This document shows positions 1-10,417 of a DNA stretch of 64,000 nt, piece after piece (the first letter of the stretch is position 1; each line of letters starts with the position of its first letter). Source of the DNA: Lactifluus volemus (lineage: Eukaryota > Basidiomycota > Agaricomycetes > Russulales > Russulaceae); the NCBI GenBank assembly GCA_022376515.1, contig WTXI01000142.1, forward strand, positions 1-64,000, in the 5' to 3' direction. The notes beneath the pieces are model-generated. The model had not been told where the DNA came from. It made no database searches and saw only the letters and a list, made by a program, of their open reading frames with translations. A program made the position numbers and the translations under genes.

Positions 1-323
1 TATTGTCCACCCTAGTTTGGTAGAACAATTAGCATAAACTGTATAAGTAGGCCTCCGCTGGTAGCTTGTACCCCAGCTTCGGCTTTAACTCCAATCGACT
101 TGTTTCCCTCTCCAGAAAGACCAGACTTCTCCTCCTCCTTCTACCCTCTTTTCTCCTCCCCTCTTACACGCCCTAATAAGGCTACGGAAGCTTGGTGGTT
201 GTGCTACAACACCACAGGGCTCTGCGCGTCGTTACCTTGGGGTAACCCTGAGCCTAGGTCTTAGGAGAGACCAGAACTACTTGAACCCTAGTTGGGACCC
301 GGCCCTAGTCGAGCCGTAACACG
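1..323. other. Left edge, upstream part of gypsy element, unresolved
   Basis: No open frame or motif could be recognised here. The stretch has a pyrimidine-rich block at about 120-170. The frame that becomes recognisable pol at about 324 cannot be followed with confidence further left. By position it should be the protease part of the retrotransposon, decayed or rearranged, but this is inference only. Gag, primer-binding site and 5' LTR are not in the window. Confidence 0.4.
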
Positions 324-3191
324 TTTAACCCACGACTCAACTGGAAAGACCGAACCTTAGACGACGAAAACCCGAAGATTTGCCTCGAATCTCAATATTA
401 CCACGCGGCAGTAGCTCTCAAAGAAAAAGCTCGAGTCTTACTTGCACGAGCTTTAGAGCCTGCCGGAAAATCCCAAGAGTGGGCTATTGCGGACACTGAA
501 CGACGCACAGCTTCCAGTGCTGCTGTTCAAGGAATACCCCTTGAATATCAGCGTCACGCCTTCATTTTCGATGAGGAAGCAGCAAAACGCTTCCCACCTA
601 GCCGAGGAAAATTCGACATGGAGATAAAGCTGAAACCCGACGCACCTGACATCATTAACTGCAAAGTTTATCCGCTAACTGAAGAAGGAAAGGAAATTAC
701 TAAGAAATTCCTCAAAGAACATCAGGAGAAAGGCTATATCGAACAAACAGACTCCCCTTGCATCAGGAAAACCCATTTTGCCTTAAACTGTATTAGATGC
801 TCCTTAAAGCTTACTTAAGATGTTGGTAATTAGATCCTCAACTTACCAACATTGAGGATCTAATTACCAACATCTTAAGTAAGCTTTAAGGAGCATCTAA
901 TACAGTTTAAGGCAAAATGGGTTTTCCTGATGTGGTCGTCACCCTGGTTCCTTATCCCTAAAGCAGATGGAAGTTCTAGACCAGTTCAAGATTATCGACG
1001 CGTTAATGAACATACTATCCCTGACGTCTACCCTCTCCCCCGCATCGAAAATCTTCTAGAACAACTTCACGGCATGCGATACTTTACCACCCTTGACATT
1101 CGATGGGGATATCACAACATCCGCATCAAAGATGAAGACCAATGGAAAGCCGCTTTTAAAACTCCCTATGGCCTTTTTAAGCCTAAAGTGATGTTCTTTG
1201 GACTGCGAAACTCACCAGCGGTCTTCCAAAGATTCATGGATGCCGCCTTTGCCGACCTTGTCAACAAATACCCAGGACGCATTTTAATCTATATGGATGA
1301 CGTCCTTATTTGTTCCGACAATCTAGAAGAGCTTCGAGAGATCACCCACGCAGTTCTCACACGCGCTCGTGAGCTCTCTTTATTCTTCAAAGCGTCAAAA
1401 TGCCACTTTGAGAAAGAACAAGTCAAATACCTCGTTATTGAAGTCCGTGATGGGAAGATAACAATCGACCCAACAAAAAGAAACGGTCTAGCCAATTGGC
1501 CCACCGTCCTTACAAAAGTAGAGGACGTCAGAAGCACCCTTGGCGTCCTCGGCTTTCAATGACCCTTCATCCGTGGCTTTGCCGACATTGCGCGCCCCAT
1601 TACTGCACTTCTAAAGAAGGGGGTGAAGTTCGACTGGACTGATGAGTGCAGTAATGCCCTAAAAATTTTACTTCAACGCGTACAAGAAGACCCAGTCCTA
1701 TACCGACCCGACTACTCAAAACCCTTTGAACTTGAAGTAGATGCCTCCCAATATGCCACTGGAGCAGTCCTACTTCAAAGGGACAAAGATAACAAACCGA
1801 GAGCAGTCGGTTACGACTCACATACCTTCAACGCGGCAGAAAGAAATTATCCAGTCTACGACCGTGAACTCTTAGCAGTCGTCAGAGGACTCCTTCGCTG
1901 GGAACACGTGTTATTATCCTCACCCTTCCCAATCAAAGTATACACCGACCACAACAATCTTCGATTTTATCGATCACCACGAAACATCGCACGAAGAGTA
2001 GCGCGCTATCTGAGCAAATTAGCAGAGTTTAACTTTGAACTCATCCACAAACCTGGCGCTACAAATCGTGCCGACGCTTTATCACGACACCCCGCCATTC
2101 CAAAAGGCGACGATGACAACGAAGACGTCGTGGTGTTACCTGACAAGCTCTTTGTCCAAGCAATGGAACTTCACTCCATCGAAGAGCGTGTTTGGTTAGC
2201 ACAAAAAGAAAATGACAACCTCATGAAACGATGGGCAGAGGAACATCAGTTAGAACAAGATCATGAGGAACGATGGTGGAAAGCAGATGCTCCAGTAGTC
2301 CCTGAAGACGACCAACTGAAGAAAGATATACTCCAGCGTTATCACGACCATCAGCTTGCTGGCCATCCAGGCATCGCCAACACCATGATAGAAGTCTTCC
2401 ATAACTTCTGGTGGCCTGGACTCAAGCAGTATGTCACACAATACGTCAAGGGATGCGCCACATGCCAGTCAACAAAACCCCTTACCCACCGTCCAAAACC
2501 CCCCATCGCTCCCATCGAACCACGAGAACAGGAAGTATCCAATGTTCCCTTCCAAGTCGTGGCGATGGATCTTATCACGGATCTTCCCGAGTCACACGGA
2601 TATGATTCCATCCTCACGATTGTTGATCATGATTGCACTAAAGCTGCCGTCTTCTTACCGTGCACAAAAAAGATCACCACGGAAGAAGTTATCAACCTAT
2701 ACATCTCCAACGTTTTTCCGAACTACGGCATTCCCCGAAGAATCATCTCTGATAGAGATCCCCGCTTCACATCACACCTAGCCACGGGGCTCTGCCAGAA
2801 ACTCAAGATATCGCAAAATATCAGTACTGCCTATCACCCTCAAACGGACGGTCAATCGGAAAGAAGCAATCAACGAGTAGAGCAGTATCTCCGCATCTAC
2901 GGCAATGACTACATGAATGATTGGTCCACACTCCTACCCATGGCCCAGTTCGTCCATAACTCATGGCCAAACGCCACAACCGGATTTACTCCGTACGAAC
3001 TTCTCATCGGATATACCCCTCTCATCGCAACCTCTCGGATCACAAGCCATCTACCCTATGTCAACAAAAGATCCGAAGAACTCAAAAACATCCAAGAAAA
3101 AGCCCGATCAGCGATGAAACACGCACAGACCCTCCTTCACAAACGTACAGAACACAAGAAGGCCAACGACACTACCGAAAATACGCCGTAG
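324..3191 (+). pseudogene. pol: gypsy pol polyprotein (RT, RNase H, integrase), broken
   Basis: One reading frame runs from about 324 to 3191 if two interruptions are ignored. In order it shows the protease-RT linker; the RT start (FPPSRGKFDMEIKLKP, about 600); RT fingers and palm with the catalytic YMDD at 1290-1301; RNase H with EVDASQYATGAVLL at about 1730 and YTDHNNLRF at about 1940; the HHCC zinc finger of integrase at about 2340-2480 (GHPG and C..C in GCATCQ); and the DDE core (D in MDLITDLP, D in ISDRDPRF, E in GQSERSNQ). A palindromic element sits between DSP and the following WSSPWF motif. TGA at 1560-1562 ends the RT frame, and the same frame resumes directly after it. Near 3160 the coding potential moves to the third frame. 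The protein cannot be made as it stands. Confidence 0.9.
759..934. mobile_element. Perfect palindromic MITE-like element with TG duplication
   Basis: Bases 761-841 and 852-932 are exact reverse complements (81 bases each) around a 10-base loop at 842-851. The termini read CATCAGG...CCTGATG. The dinucleotide TG lies on both sides (759-760 and 933-934). Taking out the element plus one TG brings together the codons of the RT motif DSPWSSPWF, so this is an insertion into a once intact RT gene. The 172+2 bases keep the frame but bring stop codons. It has no coding capacity, so it would be a non-autonomous foldback element. Perfect arms suggest a recent event. Confidence 0.85.
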
Positions 3192-4690
3192 GAGAAAAAG
3201 TCTGGCTTGAAGGTACCAATCTCAAAATGACGCACCTTAGCAGCAAGCTAGCCCCAAAACGCTACGGACCTTTTACAATCACCAAAGTCATATCACCGGT
3301 AGTTGTACGCCTCAAACTCCCAGATCGATGGCAGATTCATGATGTGTTTCACACATCACTGATCGCTCCCTATATGGAAACACCTGAACATGGTCCGAAC
3401 TTTGAACAGCCTCCACCGGAACTTGTAGACGGAGAAGAGGAGTACGAAGTAGAAGCTGTTCTAGGGTCCAGACGTATCGGACCAAAGAACAAGACCAAAC
3501 TCCAATATCTCCTAAAGTGGAAAGGCTATTCCGCCGCACACAACACATGGGAACCAGCTGAGAATGTTGACGCTCCAGAACTACTCACAGCCTTTTACAA
3601 AGCTCAACCAAAAGCTATAAGAACCCTCTTGCTTCAGCAAGAAACGACATCACCAACTTTCATCCCCACTACTATCGCTACCACCACCACACCACCACTA
3701 CCTACTTCCCTCATAGTTCGACGTATGCAACATGTCCCAGCCCAATATGACCTACCCGCACCACGTCCCATCCGCCCAGTCCACCCATCGTCATTCCTCT
3801 ACCAATCATCGTTCGGCCTCTCCACCGTTTATCCCAGTGAGCTATACACGGCGTCCAAGAAACCGCTCCCCGACCCCCGATCTCCCGCCTTATACCCGCG
3901 AATCACGCCGCTCGATGACACCCTCAGGGAGTCACTCTTTCAGGCCTGCGAATTCGCAGCGTGGGCCATACAACAACCCAAACCGACAAGTTCGATTTGG
4001 GACTACCTCGCACCTCCCTCCGAGCGCCCGTGGACCCCACTCGCCGTCCTCCCACCGCCAACATGGAACAAGGACCTCCCCAATTCTGATAGACTCTCGC
4101 GGAGCGACGCCGCCCCCTCCCCGCCAAACAACCAATTACCATCCTTATCAAACTCACCGGCCTCTAACATCCGCAACTCGCCCGCCTCATCTGTCTCCCC
4201 TATCCAGGATGACGAACTCGGATGGGCACTTAATAATGACGGTGACGCTGACAACGACCAGTGGCCAGGGGGTACAGTTCATGACGGCGAGGGTGCCCTT
4301 CACTGCAAGACTTGCATGGAACGGGTCGTCAATAGTAGCAGTGGAACCGCCGCTGATTCCGCCGCAGCCCGGATCACGCACACGCCCTATTGTGGTAGAT
4401 GCAAGCGACGAAACCCCGGACACGTCTACGTCGACTGCCCCCTCCATCAATGGTGCGAATGGTGCGCCGACTATGGCCATTCGGGCCCTTCATGTCACGA
4501 ACCCCACCAGCAATGCAAGTTCGGAGACTCTTGTAGAGTCCCCCTAGAACACCCTCACTGGCATTGGTCATGCCCCTACACTGACGACAAGAAGGCTTAC
4601 CTTTGGTATGGCCACGGTGTTGACCGCTCCATGTCTGGCTGGATCAACGCGGAGATGAGTGACTGGGACTATGCTGCTGACCGTGAGTAA
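3170..4690 (+). pseudogene. gypsy chromodomain and Cys/His-rich C-terminal extension
   Basis: The third frame carries on after integrase. It first shows the post-integrase segment (YAVGEKVWLEGTNL, then LAPKRYGPF and HDVFHTSLIAPY), then a chromodomain at about 3440-3600 with YEVEAVLGSR, QYLLKWKGY and NTWEPAENV. Chromodomains steer integration of such elements to modified histones. A long Pro/Ser-rich stretch follows (about 3640-4270), then a Cys/His-rich tail at about 4290-4560 with HCKTCMERV, YCGRCKRRNPGH, CPLHQWCEWC and CKFGDSC, which looks like a zinc-binding module. This tail is not part of standard gypsy pol. It may be a fused or spliced 3' ORF. The frame runs open to TAA at 4688-4690. 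It differs from the pol frame by one base, so it is probably broken from it. Confidence 0.75.
3732..4547 (+). CDS. Overlapping 3' open frame in gypsy element, unknown
   Basis: A 271-codon ATG-started frame lies over the Pro/Ser-rich part of the other 3' frame. Its product would be disordered, rich in Pro, Ser, Thr and Arg. It shows two similar short motifs, SPILIDSRG and RPIVVDASDETP, which look like selected sequence and not chance. It lacks the Cys-rich tail, which is in the other frame. The real product could join this frame to the Cys-rich tail through a frame change or intron near 4280. No known family was recognised. A chance open frame caused by biased composition is the main alternative. 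Confidence 0.4.
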   Translation: MSQPNMTYPHHVPSAQSTHRHSSTNHRSASPPFIPVSYTRRPRNRSPTPDLPPYTRESRRSMTPSGSHSFRPANSQRGPYNNPNRQVRFGTTSHLPPSARGPHSPSSHRQHGTRTSPILIDSRGATPPPPRQTTNYHPYQTHRPLTSATRPPHLSPLSRMTNSDGHLIMTVTLTTTSGQGVQFMTARVPFTARLAWNGSSIVAVEPPLIPPQPGSRTRPIVVDASDETPDTSTSTAPSINGANGAPTMAIRALHVTNPTSNASSETLVESP

Positions 4691-4723
4691 ACGCAGGTGG
4701 GACTGCGCCTTAGACGGGGATGG

Positions 4724-5328
4724 TGTTATGGACTAACACGTGCCTGCTGACTCATACTATACATTTTCGGACTGATGACTCACTTCTGCTGACTCCCTTG
4801 CTTATGCGAATGGACTGCCGATCGCCTTGTTTCAGATCGCTTACTTATTTCTCTCGCGATACAGCCTTACATAGCACCGTACAGCCTCAAGCAACAGCCA
4901 CATGCACAGGATGACTCGCTGATTCCTGAAACATGTTTCAAACCCTGAAAGCTGTACGAAGGTCACAGCCCCTACGGCTGTGTACATAGCCTCGTTCTTC
5001 TCTATATAAACCCTGTACTTTCTGCCCTAGAGACCTTAAGTCTCAGTTTTGTTTCGCAATCCAAGTCTTCTATCTATTAGAACCTTGCTTGCCTAGAAGC
5101 ATCAGACCTGAGAGAACCCTCTTGACATCACGACCTTCGACTTCTTGACACTTTGGTCTTATCCCTAAGCCCAAAGCCCTTGACCTCTGAAACGCCTTTG
5201 ACTTAGTCGTTTACTAAGTCTCATCTTTATCGAACCCTTGATCTTGACTTGCACATCTTGCAAGTCTCGTTCTTGACTTCACGAACAGTCGTACACTTCG
5301 TACAAAGGTCCCACTTGGAACCTTAACA
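4724..5328 (+). repeat. 3' LTR of the gypsy element
   Basis: The segment starts TGTTATGG and ends CCTTAACA, giving the inverted ends TGTTA/TAACA typical of LTRs. A purine-rich tract (GACGGGGATGG, 4713-4723) precedes it, as expected for the plus-strand primer. Inside are TATATAA (about 5021) and a CT-rich stretch fitting a promoter and transcript start. Immediately right of it the sequence is F-box coding. The matching 5' LTR is outside the window. Confidence 0.8.
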
Positions 5329-5796
5329 TTGTATTTTTACCTGGCTCTCCATGCCAGTATCGTCTCTCATGATCCACGTGCGGGGTATTGCCTGTGGGAG
5401 ATCAGAGGCAAATCGTTGGATTGGCAAATCTTTTCCATAGCACAGATATGCAGCCAGATTCTGTCCTTCCGCTCTAGCGTGGAGTCACTCGACATTCGGT
5501 TGGCCCCTCAATCAGGCTACTCGTGAGAAGACGAGATAGATCCCACTCTATGGCTCCAACTTTTTCAATCATTTACCTCTGTCCACACTCTTCAAATATC
5601 CGTGCCGCTCATCGCAACTGCGTTACCCCCTCTCACCGGACAACCAACTCCCGGTGTACTCCCCTCGCTACACACCCTTTCCGTTCTGGGAGATACGGAT
5701 ATGTCAGATGAAACCGCGCAGCAAGTCATACTGTCATTCGTCGCAGCCCGCCAACACTCTGGTCACCCTGTAGCTGTCACTCGCTCGCCGGGCTAA
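5329..5796 (+). pseudogene. 3' part of a group II F-box gene cut by the gypsy element
   Basis: From the first base after the LTR the reading frame matches the C-terminal third of the F-box paralogs: GYCLWEIRGKSLDWQIFSIAQICSQ, then LPPLTGQP and VLPSLHTLSVLGDTDMSDE, ending at TAA 5794-5796. The nearest relatives are the copies at 12034 and 22339. One in-frame TGA (5524-5526) stands where relatives have CGA, and otherwise the frame is unbroken. The N-terminal two thirds should lie left of the retrotransposon, outside the window. The gene is dead both by insertion and by the stop. Confidence 0.85.
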
Positions 5797-6999
5797 GTTT
5801 CTTGGTGTGATATAGTCCACGGACCCATTGTTCTTGACCACGTTTACTTCTTTCTACCCGTTCTCTTTCCTCCCTCAATCTATCTTTCTCCCATTGTCTT
5901 CACTTTCCTGATGGCGACCATGGACCGCCCGTATGCCACCAGCCCGTGCCCTCCGGATCGTCCGAGGCTTGTACTCCACAACCTTGGCCAATGCCACCTT
6001 TGATGCCTCGGCATGTTACACTAGCCCGTCACATTTACTTCCCCTTCAAATTGCCAATAACCCGTATTGTCTCAGTTTCGTTGATGCTGGTTAAGCATGC
6101 CTTGCGTTTCCGAGTCCTTTTGTACTATAGTTGATTCCCCTGTGCTATTTTTCCTCTTGTCTCTCAGACTGCTTACCACACCTTGCGCTACGTCCTACCT
6201 TAGTTCGCGACCCTTCTCCTCTCTTTATCATATCTTGCGATAGCCCCGTCTTATACTGAATTATGCTAGTACTACTACTAGTACTACGAATTTTAAATGT
6301 ATCTATGGATTGAGACTTGTGGAACAAAGGAGCTTCTACCTTGTGACGGTGGGGAAGAGCTATAGCAGAAGCCAAGTAGAAGATGTGTGCTGGATGTGCT
6401 CGTGTCCAAGTCAGCCACACGCCGCACACCACTAAGGACCTCAGAAAAGGAGGATGTAGACGTACAGAACCAACGGACATCTCGACCTGGTCAAAGATAG
6501 AACAATCCCGATTTCAAGGCCCGCAAAAGAGCGCGACACTGTGCGGGTCCGAGTCGACGGTCTGCTACGAAATCACTCCGAATTATTGAAGAAGATAGTA
6601 TTTACACTGGCATCGCCGATGATCATGAGGAGCACTCTGACATCTTCATTTCGGAGGGCCAGTGGGTAAGGATTCTACTAGCGGTAGTGCGAGGTCAATG
6701 AATGTAAGTTCTGCAACGAGAAAAAAAAAAGGATAAGGTGACTGTACTGGAGAAATGAAATTGCCACGCACTGCCAGTGTCCTCAACCTTCCTGCCAACT
6801 CCCTTCGAGGATTCAACTGCCATGATGCCGTGTCATCAGGGTCCAAGTCTGACCTGCGGTTTCGACGAAAGTCAGACTAATAAGTCATCACATTTTGGCC
6901 TAAAGAGTTTTTCCCGCAACGCTAAGCTGCTTCACCTGATGAGTCAAGGAGCTCAACGTCTCCTCGAGTGGCAATGAAAAAGTTTGAAATAGATCCAAG
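5797..6999. other. Intergenic: F-box 3' flank block and decayed partner block
   Basis: Bases 5900-6010 hold the 3' flank block found after most F-box genes here (GATGGCGACCATGGACCGCC and relatives). Bases about 6290-6560 resemble the recurring minus-strand partner block. From about 6540 the sequence runs parallel to about 24530 onward, the start of the long duplication. Bases 6850-6900 are the empty counterpart of the LINE insertion at 24869. No intact gene was seen. Confidence 0.6.
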
Positions 7000-7633
7000 T
7001 CACATGCCTGTTCGCGATCGCACCGGCCCGCTCTGTGCTCCTCGCTCTCACTTGGTAGGCCTCGCCCTCGCAGCCCGAATCGATGCTCATGAGTTCAAGA
7101 TACACTTATTCAATAAACTTGTCTTTGACATCCCCCAAGCCATCTGGTTCTTTGGTTACATAGAGTCAGTTCATTCAGTTGCAGCCGATCCACTCCAACA
7201 TTGAATCTCAACGTGCGTCACCATGATGACCACCATACCTCGATCTCCTTTCCCCTGCATTATCCTACGATTTAGCGCTCATTGCGCATAAAATGCAACA
7301 GGTTGGATTGACAAGTCGGCATAGATATGCGCCCTTTCTCTCCAACGTGAAATCGCTCATCCAGTGCAACCGGCCAGTTCCAGACACTGACATTGATCCC
7401 ATGGTATGTCTCTACTCGTTTCCCTCTCTCCGGAGTCTTGAAATACCTACCACGCTAGAGCCGTTCATCGAGCCCACATCACATGGGCTCATGGGAGAAT
7501 CGGCCACCGGAGTGTGCCTCTCACTACACACATTCTTCATCATTGGAAATATGTCAGACGAAGTATACAATAGTTCATCGCAGCCCACCAGCACTACGGC
7601 CGCCCTATAGCCGTCTCTCGCCACAAATCTTAG
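7000..7633 (+). pseudogene. F-box relic A, N-terminal part lost
   Basis: Only the second half of an F-box paralog can be read, in shifting frames: LAARIDAHEFKIHLFNKLVFDIPQ at about 7060-7140, then DIDPMVCLYSFPSLRSLEIP and TLEPFIEPTSHGLMGESAT at about 7390-7510, ending near TAG 7631-7633. The F-box itself is absent. Two further relics at 20430 and 25310 share the same deletion, so the relic was duplicated after it had decayed. No product is expected. Confidence 0.8.
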
Positions 7634-8776
7634 TGACGACATCATAAGGTCAGCGCAGGCACTATCTTTCAAGTTGGAACCATCTACATTTGCTTGTTTC
7701 AACTCGTTCCCTTTCCCTCTTTCTGCGCTCGTCCAGTTATCTTTCATGCACTGACGGCGGACCTGGGCCGCAGGTATGTCACCAACAGATGACCTACACC
7801 CCACCGTGTACTCCGCAATGCCACCTCCGAGTCTGTCACGACCACGTTTTAGGTTACGGGCTCAGTTATTGATGCATATTGATGTTCTACCATGACTTAG
7901 GTCACCTTATGTTCCTCTTTTCCGTAGAATCCTGTGACGTTTCTCTCCATCTCCTTTGCTGTTATTATATCGAACGTGTTAACGTTTTCTAGCTCCCTTC
8001 TGTTTGCAGGTACCCGTTTGTCTCATTAGAGTTACCCCTGCTTCTCGTAAAATCCCTTCTACCTGATTGAGCAAATGTTGTGACGGCGACCAAGCGGAAG
8101 ATTGATGCGGGGTATGCCTGCATGAGCCAGACCATCGAGAGCCAGAAAAATAATGTAGATTGGAGGAAGTACCAACAGACATACTACTCTCATTCACCGT
8201 ATGTGATGCGCATAAAACGCCCAATTTGAGTTAGAAATACTACCGCATCTGTCCCGATAACTACTAGTAGCATGCGCTGGCTTCGATGACCCCCATCTGG
8301 TTGTGCTGGTCGTCCTAATACGTGCCCCAAAAAACTCGCTTCGTTCGCACACCCGACTTGTCTCACGCATGACATGGATCAGTATTTGCCATAAATGGCA
8401 TCCCAGCGCGAGCGAGCATCTCGCACTCACTCAAACTTGGAGTTCCTCGCGCGACTCGGAGTTCTCGAAGAGAAGATTGACTACCAAAACAGCGGTTGAG
8501 TGTTCTAATAGACGTGCGAGAACGATGAATGAAAGTTCTGTTGCGGAAAAAAAGATGAGGTAGCCAAGGAGGTAGCTAGAAAGAAAAGATGAAATTGCTA
8601 CGCACTGTCAGTCCTCGTCGACCTGCTATCCTCCTTTGTGCATATCAATTTTTTCATTGGGCCATGGGTCGAGTCACCAGAGGGGGTGTGTTCTTCGAGG
8701 GTCGGTGTCGTCCTGCACTCTACATCCGTGTTGGGGACGCTTTCTCAAGCCGTGTCCGGCATCACCTCGCGGCAGG
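7634..8776. other. Intergenic: 3' flank block and decayed minus-strand partner
   Basis: The 3' flank block is at about 7690-7860. About 8100-8560 is the recurring partner block: read on the minus strand it gives fragments such as FLTQIGRFMRI (about 8200) and ELSFIVLARLLEHST (about 8500-8555), the latter after an acceptor-like CAG. Frames are broken, so this is a relic. About 8640-8770 is the upstream part of the promoter of the next gene. Confidence 0.5.
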
Positions 8777-8790
8777 GGCCGAGTCGGAGA
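8777..8790 (+). promoter_or_regulatory. Conserved CCG-N3-CGG promoter box of the 8855 gene
   Basis: GGCCGAGTCGGAGA lies 64 bases before the first ATG. The same word, or a one- to three-base variant, precedes eleven other loci here. CCGAGTCGG holds two CGG half-sites facing outward with three bases between, the kind of site bound by Zn2Cys6 regulators. That function is inferred. Confidence 0.6.
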
Positions 8791-8854
8791 TTGAGGTCGA
8801 CTTTACTCGGTCATGTCAGCATTCAAGCACTCTAGTCAACCCCTTTCATGCGCT

Positions 8855-10417
8855 ATGGATGGATATCTAACCAGCCAACCCAAGTCCAGTATTGAACTGG
8901 AAAATCAACAGAAGAAATTATTCATTCAACAAGGACCAGGTACGACTCATCAGGAGCAATCATCGTAACGACTGTTGAGCTGTTATGGTGCAGACCAGGT
9001 GTCCCAAGGAGTAACAAACTCGCTCCCTGACGATGTCCTGTTCGAAATATTCTATCAATTCTCCAAGGACTACACCAAAGAGTTTGTAGCTGAATGGCAC
9101 AAGCTGGTGCACGTATGCCAAAGATGGCGATCCATCATTTTAGCATCCCCAGCTCGTCTCAATTTGCGACTTCACTGCAACCCATGGAGACATCGAATCT
9201 CGCTGAGGAAATTCCTGGATATTTGGCCACCATATCCTCTCGTAGTTGCGGGTGAGATAACACCATACGATACCGAGGACACACTCGACGACGGCTTCGT
9301 TGCCGCATTGGAGCATCGGGATCGCGTACAGTCGATTGATATGAAATATACCGTGAAGTCCTTGTACGAAAAGATTACCACATTAATGCAGGGGCCATTT
9401 CCAGCATTGAAGTCTCTCAAACTTTCTACGTTATTGACCCTTCCCGATACATTCCTGATTGGATCCGCTCCGTGTCTACAACGTCTCAGTCTATCGTGGC
9501 TCTCATTCCCATCATTGCCGCGACTGCTCTCGTCTTCCACTGAGCTTACAACTCTTCATCTTTGGCATATACCTACTTCTTGGCACATTCCACCCGAGAT
9601 TATGGCCATATCCCTGTCTTCGCTGCCAAAGCTCGAATCCCTTGTCATACAATTCAAATTCCCGACATTTCTCTCTGAACAACCAGTACCGCCACCGACC
9701 CGCTTTGTTCTCCCCTCTCTCACAAATATGTATTTCAGTGGTAGCAGCGAGTACTTGGACGTCCTCACGGCCCAAGTTGATGCCCCTCTACTCGATAAGT
9801 TTGATATACACTTCGACAATTGGTTCATCTTTGAACCTGACATCCCCAATATTATCCGGTTCTTTGGTCACCTAGAGTCGTTCTGGGTACCCGATCTTCA
9901 CTTGATGTTCTGTCGGTCTCACGAGGTATCTATCCTCTTTCCCTCGGATTCGAAGTCTTATCATTACTCGCAAGGTCGCTCGTGGCATTTCGACTGCTCA
10001 CGGCTAGATTGGCCAGAGATTTTCACTTTCATGGCACGGATTTGCAACGATATGTTGTCAATGTCCTTCCGTTCTAGCTTAGAGTCCCTCTCGATTAGAT
10101 TCGACTCTTCGCTCTGGTTGTCAGACATCGAGCTAATCAACCGATCCGAGGTTGATCCCACGCCATGGCTCCAACTTTTTCACTCATTCTCCTCTGTCCA
10201 GAGGCTTAGCATATCTGCCACGCTTGAGCTATCCATCGCAGCTACGTTAAAAGGGCTCACGGGAGACTCAGCCGCTCACGTTTTCCCCTCGCTACATAGC
10301 CTTACCATTGATCGGGACTCGTGTGTGCCACACGAAACTATAGTACCACAAGGCATCCAACCATTCATCGCAGCGCGTCAGCAACTTGGTTTCCCTGTAG
10401 CTCTTCTTCGATCGTAA
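8855..10417 (+). CDS. F-box protein, group I, two exons, 502 aa
   Basis: Exon 1 is 8855-8939 (28 codons plus one base, ending IQQGP). The intron is 8940-8993 (GT...CAG, 54 bases). Exon 2 is 8994-10417. The long frame reaches further left only through a TTG, and the phase-1 junction recurs in every paralog, which is why this start was chosen. The F-box-like segment is at residues 38-82 (SLPDDVLFEIF, then LVHVCQRWRSII), with LDIWPPYPLVV at about 100. The rest is a leucine-rich series of short repeats (LSSLPKLESLVI, YLDVLTAQVDAPLL, IRFFGHLESF) ending FIAARQQLGFPVALL. F-box proteins normally tie targets to an SCF ubiquitin ligase through Skp1; the target is unknown. The copy at 27079 is nearly identical. 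Confidence 0.88.

Larger units (their letters stand above)
1..5328 (+). mobile_element. Ty3/gypsy LTR retrotransposon, 5' part missing, decayed
   Basis: The order RT, RNase H, integrase, chromodomain, 3' LTR on the plus strand is that of a chromovirus-type Ty3/gypsy element, a class common in fungi. The copy is dead: a palindromic insertion splits RT (761-932), TGA at 1560-1562 stops the frame, and a frame change lies near 3150-3165. The 3' LTR ends at 5328 directly against F-box coding sequence. The five bases after it (5329-5333) are the expected place of a target duplication, but the other copy lies left of the window, so this cannot be checked here. Confidence 0.9.

Noticed and set aside
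3924..4254. Minus-strand frames in the gypsy 3' region
   Set aside because: They mirror Pro/Ser-rich plus-strand codons and carry no motif.
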